Below, in pieces: positions 58,401-64,000 of a DNA stretch of 64,000 bases. A program made the translations under genes and the position numbers. Position 1 is the first letter of the stretch; each line of letters starts with the position of its first letter. Below the pieces are notes generated by a model, which did no database searches, had not been told where the DNA came from, and was given only the letters and a program-made list of their open reading frames with translations. The DNA is from Acidobacteriota bacterium (GTDB taxonomy: Bacteria; Acidobacteriota; Terriglobia; 2-12-FULL-54-10), in the NCBI GenBank assembly GCA_016191085.1, contig JACPPJ010000014.1:1-64000 (forward strand). Direction: 5' to 3'.

Positions 58401-59829
58401 CGCTGCTTCCATTGCGGCCTCGATGGGCCTCAGGACAGATGAAATCGAAACGGCGCTGGCGGCGCTTGAGAAAGAAGGGTTCGTCTTCAGAGGGCACTTT
58501 ACGGGGCTGCCGGAGCTTGAATGGTGCGACCGCCGCCTGCTGGCGCGCATTCATCGCGCCACGCTCGACCGGCTGCGCAAGGAGATCGAGCCGGTTACCG
58601 CAGCCGAGTTCATGCGCTTCCTCTTTTCGTGGCAGCACGCCGACCCCGACTTCCGGCTGGATGGCCCGCTGGGGTTATCGGCCATTGCGGGGATGCTGCA
58701 GGGCTTTGAGATTCCTGCCGCGGCGTGGGAATCCGCGATTCTCCCCGCGCGCATGGTGCGTTACGATCCGGCGTGGATGGATCAGCTTTGCCTCTCGGGA
58801 GAACTCGCTTGGGCTCGTCTGTTCCAGCCCGCCGAAAGTGAAGTACGCCGCCCCGGAGCCAACCGCGCTTCTCCCATTTCGCTGGTCTTCCGCGATCAGA
58901 TGCAGGCATGGCTCCAGTTTGCGTCCGCGCACTCGAACGGCCAGAATCCCCTCAGCAATGGAACCGGTTTGGGGTCGAGCGCAGTCTTGTTGCTTCAGTA
59001 TCTCCAGCGGCAGGGCGCTTGCTTTTTCCAGGAGCTGGTCTTGGGTACAGGCTTGTTGCGCACCGAAGTCGAAGCCGCGTTGCGTGAGTTGATCGCTGGT
59101 GGATACGTCACGGCGGATGGGTTTGCGGCGCTGCGTGCGCTGGTCATCGCTCCCGATAAGGCTTTGGGGACTGCGACTTCCAAACACAAAGACGGCCGCC
59201 CCGGGAACCTGCCAGTGATCCCCCCGTCAGCGGGCCGCTGGTCCCTTCTGCGGCGACCAAATGGTAGCCACGGCGAAACGTCTTCTTTCGCCGTGGGTTT
59301 GTCACATGAGGTCACGGTCCCACGGCGAGAAAATGCGCTCGCCGTGGCTACCAATACGGACGGAACAGACTTTGATATCGTTGAACTCTGCGCCTGGCAA
59401 CTGCTGCGGCGCTACGGTGTGGTGTTTCACCGTTTGCTGGAACGCGAAAGCGGCCTGCCGCCGTGGCGCGAGCTGCTCTACCGTTTCCGCCGTATGGAGG
59501 CACGCGGCGAAATTCGCGGAGGCCGGTTTGTCAGCGGCTTCTCCGGAGAGCAGTACGCATTGCCGGAAGCGGTGCAGGAGTTGCGAGCCGTGCGGCGCCG
59601 TGCTCCCTCCGGCATGATCATCTCCATCTCCGCCGTCGATCCGCTGAACCTGGCGGGCGTCATCACGCCCGGTGAGAAGATCGCGGCGGTTGCAACAAAT
59701 CGTGTCCTCTATCGTGATGGCATTCCCGTCGCCGCGCGCGAGGCGGGCGCAGTAATCGAACTGCATGCCTCCGCCTCCGAGCTACGCAGAGAAGTCGAGT
59801 CCCGCTTGCAACAACGCTTCGCAGTATGA
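55423..59829 (+). CDS. lhr: Lhr-type large ATP-dependent helicase
   Basis: A 1468-residue superfamily 2 helicase, the normal length for Lhr. Walker A is APTGSGKT (residues 42-49), the DEIH box is VIVDEIHAVARD, motif III is GLSATQSP, and motif VI is LLQRVGRSGHSVG. The Lhr core and winged-helix regions follow to about 900, with the Lhr C-terminal extension beyond. Lhr enzymes translocate on ssDNA and act in DNA repair. Residues 1281-1310 (59263-59352) are encoded by a 90-bp palindromic element that keeps the frame. It begins with GAGG before the ATG. Confidence 0.93.
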   Translation: MPLSLFHPAVAEWFSSAFESPTEPQRMGWPAIQSGRDTLIAAPTGSGKTLAAFLWSIDSLIRQGTLGAIPDELEVVYVSPLKALSNDVKQNLAIPLSGVEAVLRNQGLPAPEIRVWVRTGDTPASERQKMTRKPPHILVTTPESLYILLTAEKSRKLFRGVRTVIVDEIHAVARDKRGSHLALTLERLDAIATHKPVRIGLSATQSPIEEVARFLVGTRRIDSNGHPRCTVVNTGHARRMDLAIEVPGSPLSAVCSNETWEEIYDRIARLIEAERTTLVFVNTRRLAERVTLHLSKRLGENRITSHHGSMSRRHRLQAEMRLKSGDLKALVATASLELGIDIGTVDLVCQIGSPRSIATLLQRVGRSGHSVGAVPRGRVFALSRDELIECAALLRAVRRGRLDRLHIPEKPLDILAQQIVASVAAEEWKEDALYDLCLGAYPYRHLSRQEFDEVVRMLAEGFSTRRGRSRAHLHYDAVHKRIRARKGARLAAITSGGAIPDNADYRVILEPEGVLVGTVNEDFAVESMSGDIFQLGNNSWRILKIETGVMRVEDARGEPPSIPFWLGEGPARTAELSAEVSEIRGEVEKRLEPVSQSDGASIQWLKDEPGLNEPEAMQIVEYLAASRNVLGVVPTQKTIVLERFFDTTGGMQLIVHAPFGARINRAWGLALRKRFCRSFNFELQAAATDDSIVLSLGLQHSFPLDEVFTYLNSKTAQDLLVQALLAAPMFQSRWRWNAMRALAILRSSGGRKIPAAFLRMKSDDLLATVFPDSAACAENLTGPICIPDHPLVRQTIHDCLTEAMDCESFLALLRSMEQGKLRLVARDTTEPSPLSHEVLNAKPYAFLDDAPLEERRARAVQTRHNLDYKPDDMDKLDSAAIQTVREQAWPQAENPDELHDALMLAGFVGSEEQREWRSYFDLLAMAGRATELDTGAGPKLWVAAERKAQFDLVYPHARYSPYITAPTGATGQSRDEALVEIVRGRMEILGPVTAASIAASMGLRTDEIETALAALEKEGFVFRGHFTGLPELEWCDRRLLARIHRATLDRLRKEIEPVTAAEFMRFLFSWQHADPDFRLDGPLGLSAIAGMLQGFEIPAAAWESAILPARMVRYDPAWMDQLCLSGELAWARLFQPAESEVRRPGANRASPISLVFRDQMQAWLQFASAHSNGQNPLSNGTGLGSSAVLLLQYLQRQGACFFQELVLGTGLLRTEVEAALRELIAGGYVTADGFAALRALVIAPDKALGTATSKHKDGRPGNLPVIPPSAGRWSLLRRPNGSHGETSSFAVGLSHEVTVPRRENALAVATNTDGTDFDIVELCAWQLLRRYGVVFHRLLERESGLPPWRELLYRFRRMEARGEIRGGRFVSGFSGEQYALPEAVQELRAVRRRAPSGMIISISAVDPLNLAGVITPGEKIAAVATNRVLYRDGIPVAAREAGAVIELHASASELRREVESRLQQRFAV
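59263..59352. mobile_element. 90-bp palindromic element inserted in frame in the helicase gene
   Basis: The element has perfect 14-base inverted ends, GGTAGCCACGGCGA and TCGCCGTGGCTACC. Secondary internal palindromes are also present (TTTCGCCGTGGG, CCCACGGCGAG). AAT flanks both ends (59260-59262 and 59353-59355), as expected of a 3-base target duplication. It is exactly 30 codons (GSHGETSSFAVGLSHEV...) without a stop. A degenerate half-copy lies at 3851 and short units at 20579-20589 and 38025. Coding palindromic elements are known in Rickettsia (RPEs). Confidence 0.85.
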
Positions 59830-59889
59830 CGTACCGTCTGCGACGGGCCGGGAGGCCGGTCGCTACCCCGCGTTGAGAACATTTACAAT

Positions 59890-60798
59890 ATGCGCAAAAT
59901 CAAGATCATCGGAGTCCCGCTGGACCTGGGACAGGAAAGGCGCGGCGTTGACATGGGACCATCTGCGCTGCGCGTTGCCGGACTGAATGAGCAGATCCGG
60001 AACCTGGGCTATGAAGTGGAAGATGCCGGAAATCTGGTGGTCCCCATTCGCGAGACGCGGGCCGGCGGCGACACCCACGCCAAGTATCTGCCTGAGATCG
60101 CCGACACCTGCCGCCGTCACGCCAGATGGATAATGAGCACTCTTAGACAGGGCTGGATGCCATTGGTGCTCGGCGGCGACCACTCCATTGCTGTCGGCAC
60201 CGTCGCTGGCGTTGCGGAATTCTACCGCCGCAAACGGAAGCGCATCGGGCTCATCTGGGTGGATGCGCACGCTGACATCAACACCCCCGAGACATCGCCC
60301 AGCGGCAACATACATGGCATGCCGCTGGCGTGCTGCCTGGGAATGGGACCGCCGGAACTCACCAACCTGCTCGGGACAGCGCCGGTCGTGGACCCATCGA
60401 ATGCCGTGCTGGTGGGAGTGCGCAACGTGGACGCCCGCGAGAAGCAAAACGTTGAGACGAGCGGCCTCACCGTCTACACCATGCGCGACATCGACGAGCG
60501 CGGCCTGCGTACTGTGGTGCAGGAAGCGATTGCGATTGCCGATCGAAACACCGCTGGCTTCTGCGTGTCGCTTGACATGGATTTTGTCGATCCCTCCGAG
60601 GCGCCGGGAGTGGGCACGCCGGTTCGCGGCGGCGCCACTTACCGTGAAGCGCACCTGGTCATGGAACTGATAGCCGATGCGGCACACATGCTGTCATTTG
60701 AGATTGTGGAGATAAATCCTGTATTCGACGTCGCCAACAGGACGGCCGTGCTCGCAGTCGAACTGGCGCTCTCGGCGCTAGGCAAGAAGATCCTGTAG
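59890..60798 (+). CDS. rocF: Arginase
   Basis: A 302-residue manganese hydrolase producing ornithine and urea from arginine. Metal ligands are His98 (GGDHS), Asp125, His127, Asp129 (DAHAD) and Asp229, Asp231 (SLDMDFVDP). His142 (NIHGMP) is the second-shell catalytic His. The N-terminal RRGVDMGPSALR and length are typical of arginase rather than agmatinase. No urease genes are in the window. It follows the helicase by 60 bases on the same strand. Confidence 0.96.
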   Translation: MRKIKIIGVPLDLGQERRGVDMGPSALRVAGLNEQIRNLGYEVEDAGNLVVPIRETRAGGDTHAKYLPEIADTCRRHARWIMSTLRQGWMPLVLGGDHSIAVGTVAGVAEFYRRKRKRIGLIWVDAHADINTPETSPSGNIHGMPLACCLGMGPPELTNLLGTAPVVDPSNAVLVGVRNVDAREKQNVETSGLTVYTMRDIDERGLRTVVQEAIAIADRNTAGFCVSLDMDFVDPSEAPGVGTPVRGGATYREAHLVMELIADAAHMLSFEIVEINPVFDVANRTAVLAVELALSALGKKIL

Positions 60799-60974
60799 CG
60801 CCAGCCTCCCGCTGGCTCTTTAGGCCGCCGGGACGGCGGCGCTACTCTTGGACGACCGCGTGATTTGTCGCACAATGTCAGAGCCACGACGCAAGGGAGT
60901 GGATGCGGAAGTGACAACATTCGCTGCGCATGCTACACGCAACCGCTTGCTGGCGGTCGCGGCTCTGAAAGAAT

Positions 60975-62114
60975 ATGGCAAAGAAACTTAGAGTAGGCAT
61001 TCTGTTCGGCGGACGCTCGGCGGAACACGAGGTCTCGCTCGTATCGGCGCGCAACATCATGGCGGCTGCCGATCGGAGCAAGTACGAGTTGATTCCGATT
61101 GGGATCACCAAGAAGGGACAGTGGCGCGTCGGCGACGGCGCATTGCGCCTGCTGGACACCGCCGACCTCAGCAAAGCGCAGCAGCAAGTCCTAAGTAAGG
61201 GGCGCGACGTCACGCTTGCTTCGAACCCGAGCACCGGGACCTCGCTGGTTCCGGTGAAGGGTTCCGGCGGCGACCGCAAAGCGGGCAAATTAGACGTAAT
61301 CTTTCCCGTGCTTCATGGCACCTTCGGAGAGGACGGAACCGTGCAAGGTCTGCTGGAGCTTGCCGGAATACCATACGTCGGCGCGGGAGTGCTTGGCTCT
61401 GCGGCAGGCATGGACAAGGAAGTGATGAAGCGATTGTTCCGCGAACGCGGGCTGCCCGTTGTGCCGTACATCAAAGTTCTCCGACACGACCTCGCCGCAT
61501 CTCCGCGCCGCGTGGTCAACGCAATCGAAAAACAGTTCCGGTACCCCGTTTTCGTGAAACCGGCCAATCTCGGCTCCTCTGTCGGTATCAGCAAGGCTCG
61601 TGACCGCAAGCAACTGCAAGCGGCCCTGGAGCTCGCGGCGCAGTACGATCGCAAATTACTGGTCGAGAAAGCAGTTGTCGGGCGTGAAATCGAGTGCGCC
61701 GTGCTGGGCAACGACGATCCCAAGGCATCCATTCCCGGCGAGATTGTGCCGGGAGGAGACTTCTACGACTACTCCGCTAAATACCGGGAAGACACGGCCC
61801 GGCTGGTGGTGCCCGCGCCGCTCAGCGCCGCTCAGATGAAAGAGGTGCAGCGCCTCGCGATCGGTGCGTTTCAGGCTACGGAATGCGCCGGGATGGGCCG
61901 GGTAGACCTGTTCCTCGAAAAGAGGACAGGGGAGTTCTACGTAAACGAGATCAATACCATCCCCGGCTTTACTTCCATCAGCATGTACCCGCGGCTGTGG
62001 GAGGCAAGCGGCGTACCGTACGCCAAGTTGATAGACAAGCTGATCGAACTGGCGCTGGAGCGTCATCGGGATCAAGTCAACACGCAGTTTTCACTACCGC
62101 AACAGCACGAGTAG
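60975..62114 (+). CDS. ddl: D-alanine--D-alanine ligase
   Basis: A 379-residue ATP-grasp enzyme making the D-Ala-D-Ala end of peptidoglycan precursors. It starts LRVGILFGGRSAEHEVSLVS, with VIFPVLHGTFGEDGTVQGLL, YPVFVKPANLGSSVGISK, EKAVVGREIECAVLG and VNEINTIPGFTSISMYPRL. The segment before VDLFLEK (ATECAGMGR) is normal. The length is that of DdlA-type enzymes. Shine-Dalgarno-like GAAAGAA lies before the ATG. The membrane protein gene begins four bases after its stop. Confidence 0.97.
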   Translation: MAKKLRVGILFGGRSAEHEVSLVSARNIMAAADRSKYELIPIGITKKGQWRVGDGALRLLDTADLSKAQQQVLSKGRDVTLASNPSTGTSLVPVKGSGGDRKAGKLDVIFPVLHGTFGEDGTVQGLLELAGIPYVGAGVLGSAAGMDKEVMKRLFRERGLPVVPYIKVLRHDLAASPRRVVNAIEKQFRYPVFVKPANLGSSVGISKARDRKQLQAALELAAQYDRKLLVEKAVVGREIECAVLGNDDPKASIPGEIVPGGDFYDYSAKYREDTARLVVPAPLSAAQMKEVQRLAIGAFQATECAGMGRVDLFLEKRTGEFYVNEINTIPGFTSISMYPRLWEASGVPYAKLIDKLIELALERHRDQVNTQFSLPQQHE

Positions 62115-62118
62115 ACAG

Positions 62119-64000
62119 ATGTCCACCCGTTCATTCTCGCCGCGTACTGCAAGGTGGTTGTTGTTCCTGATAATAGCGGTCGCGCTGTTCCATTGGAAGA
62201 TTCTCTTCACGAACCAATTCTCGATTGTCGAAGACTGGGAAGCCGCCAACCAAGGATTTGCGTGGCACCAGTTCGCCGTCAGCACGTTCAAGAAAGGCAT
62301 ACTGCCGATATGGGACCCTTATAGTTTCTCCGGCAGAACGCATATCGGCGAGATGCAGCCGGGAGTTTTCTATCCGTTCAAGCTGTTGCTGTACCTATGG
62401 CCTGTTGATAGCTCGGGGATGCTGTCGGAGCGGCTATTCCTCCAGTACCACGTGCTCGCGCGTCTGCTCGCCGCCTGCTTTATGTTCTTTCTCGCCAGAG
62501 AGGTGGGCCTGAGAAAGGCGTTCGCCGCGTTCATAGCCGGGCTTTGCTTTGGCGTGGGAGGATTTGTCGGGAATGCAGGAGGACTGCAACTGCTCGACAG
62601 CGCCATTTGGCTGCCGCTGATATTGCTGTTCTTTCTGAGGGCGCTTGGCGCGGGCGCCACTCGCGCCGGTGCGATTAATGCCGGGTTGAGCGGTGTCTGC
62701 TTGGGGATCACCGCCTTGGCTGGCAGCGTTCACTTGCCATTGATGGACGCGCTGGTGATTGCTGGAGCCGCCGCGTTCTTCACTGCTTTCCAGCCGAACG
62801 CGCGGGTGGAGCGTCCGGCGCGCTCGCGCTGGATGTGGAGCGGTGGGGCAGTGGCCATTGTCTCGATAGCAGCGTTTGCAACAGCCGCCATCCAGCTATT
62901 GCCCGCAATCGAGTATTCGCCGCTCGCGTTCCGCTGGGCAGGTGAGTGGACCGGCCCGGCGCTCCAGAAGATACCGTACTGGAGTGTGACCAATTCGGCT
63001 TACCTGCCGGCCAGATCATTGCTTACCGTCTTCTTGCCCGGCGTGATGCCGCAAGGCGTCGAGTTCAGTCCCTACTTCGGCGTGCTTCCGCTCTTCTTCG
63101 CAATTGCGGGGGCGGTGGTCTATTGGCAAAAACCGGCCGTGAAGTTCTTATGCGGCGTCGCGGTTCTCGCCTTCATCTACGGCATGGGACCGAATTCGTT
63201 GCTGCACGGTATCACCTATCTGCTCCCCGGAATGGACAAAGCACGCGAAGCCGACCGGTTCATTTACCTGACGCATTTTGCCCTGGCACTGCTGGCCGGC
63301 TTCGGTGTAGAAGCTTTCTGGACGTCGCAACAAGATCATCCGTTATTGCTGCACAAAGTTCTCCGCGCTTTCCGGATCGCGGTCTATTCCATTGTTGCGC
63401 TACTCGCAGCGGCCAGTGTGTTTGGGACACCCAGCGTGAGTGAATGGCACTTCTTTTCGTTGATCTGTTACCTGGCGGCTTGGGGAGTTTGCCAGTACAT
63501 TGTGAGCGGCCATCGGGGTGGCGCGGTGCGGGTTCTTGTGACCGCTATCATCCTGTTCGACGTGAGCGCGTTCAACTGGGGGCAGTTGAATCGTGCCCAG
63601 AGACATCAGACGGGTGAAGACTACATGCAGCAGTTGAGGGCGGGTAAAGGTGTCGCCGACTTCTTACAATCCAAGCCCGGACTATTCCGCGTCCATGTCG
63701 ACGCTGAGGGAAGCAAGTTTATTAACCTCGGAGACATGTTTGCGGTACAGAGTACTTGGGGACAGGCCGCGACTTCACTCATGGATTATCACCTGTTTCT
63801 GTGGGCGCCCCGGTCGCTGGACTTGCTGAACGTGCAGTACATCGTATCGGCTGGAAAAGACGAGCCGGGCCGTTTGGTCTACGATGACGGCCGCTGGAGA
63901 GTCTACGAGACGCCGAATTCCTGTCCACGCGCATGGGTCGTGTCTCAGGTCGTCGTGGACCCGTTTCTAGACGTGGTCCGGTTCCGCGAGCGCATCGCGG
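62119..64000 (+). CDS. YfhO-like multi-pass membrane protein (partial, cut by window end)
   Basis: At least 627 codons remain open to the window edge. An N-terminal TM helix (RWLLFLIIAVALFHWKILF) is followed by a periplasmic loop with NQFSIVEDWEAANQG and GILPIWDPYSFSGR, typical of YfhO-type proteins (WDP...G.P). Nine or more further TM segments follow, and the last visible part is a soluble, glycan-type domain (FRVHVDAEG, QYIVSAGKD, WRVYETPNSCPRAWVV). YfhO proteins are thought to take part in cell-surface glycosylation. The ATG begins four bases after the ddl stop, so the two are probably cotranscribed. Confidence 0.88.
   Translation, partial: MSTRSFSPRTARWLLFLIIAVALFHWKILFTNQFSIVEDWEAANQGFAWHQFAVSTFKKGILPIWDPYSFSGRTHIGEMQPGVFYPFKLLLYLWPVDSSGMLSERLFLQYHVLARLLAACFMFFLAREVGLRKAFAAFIAGLCFGVGGFVGNAGGLQLLDSAIWLPLILLFFLRALGAGATRAGAINAGLSGVCLGITALAGSVHLPLMDALVIAGAAAFFTAFQPNARVERPARSRWMWSGGAVAIVSIAAFATAAIQLLPAIEYSPLAFRWAGEWTGPALQKIPYWSVTNSAYLPARSLLTVFLPGVMPQGVEFSPYFGVLPLFFAIAGAVVYWQKPAVKFLCGVAVLAFIYGMGPNSLLHGITYLLPGMDKAREADRFIYLTHFALALLAGFGVEAFWTSQQDHPLLLHKVLRAFRIAVYSIVALLAAASVFGTPSVSEWHFFSLICYLAAWGVCQYIVSGHRGGAVRVLVTAIILFDVSAFNWGQLNRAQRHQTGEDYMQQLRAGKGVADFLQSKPGLFRVHVDAEGSKFINLGDMFAVQSTWGQAATSLMDYHLFLWAPRSLDLLNVQYIVSAGKDEPGRLVYDDGRWRVYETPNSCPRAWVVSQVVVDPFLDVVRFRERIA

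Overview
The window looks like a chromosomal segment of a soil-type Acidobacteriota (Solibacter/Bryobacter-like). The reasons are: a secreted protein with the Solibacter-type TIGR03437-like domain; a very large TonB-dependent receptor with an N-terminal carboxypeptidase-regulatory domain; fairly high GC; many NarL-type regulators; and dispersed palindromic repeats. This placement is inference from protein families, not from a marker gene. No plasmid or phage backbone is visible.

Layout. 0-8 kb: secreted TIGR03437-like protein, a stand-alone methylmalonyl-CoA mutase large subunit, then a minus-strand housekeeping block aroC-rmuC-def-fmt. 8-12 kb: a membrane-anchored hypothetical, an SDR reductase, a 199-bp structured repeat, a secreted hypothetical, and a MITE-like element flanked by TTAA. 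11.5-18.4 kb: a HAD hydrolase, then on the minus strand hbd, crotonase, ribH, nusB and hemerythrin (beta-oxidation/butanoyl-CoA steps, riboflavin synthesis, antitermination), preceded by a TPR-GAF-degenerate-GGDEF protein. 18.5-26 kb: zinc-ribbon membrane proteins, an amidase, an orphan response regulator, a DUF1015-selA pair, and a secreted FecR-like protein.

26.2-28.6 kb is a small rearranged island: a DUF3467-like protein, an XRE antitoxin, a HigB-like toxin broken by a frameshift, palindromic operators, an atypical tRNA-Tyr, and an IS1-like transposase whose 3' end is replaced by an exact 72-bp copy of part of the antitoxin gene. 28.6-40.7 kb: rhodanese, a two-component system, an HtrA/DegP protease, a peptidoglycan-binding protein, aldehyde dehydrogenase, amino-acid permease, CstA and bacterioferritin, with a second 199-bp repeat in inverted orientation.

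40.8-48.7 kb: a TonB-dependent receptor with a secreted alpha/beta hydrolase, a methyltransferase and secreted proteins. 48.7-54.1 kb: a four-gene, translationally coupled HlyD/dual-ATPase/two-permease exporter operon. 54-64 kb: DUF2007 and DUF2231 proteins, an Lhr-type helicase carrying an in-frame 90-bp palindromic element, arginase, D-Ala-D-Ala ligase, and the start of a YfhO-like membrane protein cut by the window edge.

The most unusual material is the repeat biology (a coding palindromic element inside a helicase gene, and 199-bp hairpin-rich repeats with compensatory changes) and the toxin-antitoxin/IS1/tRNA island.
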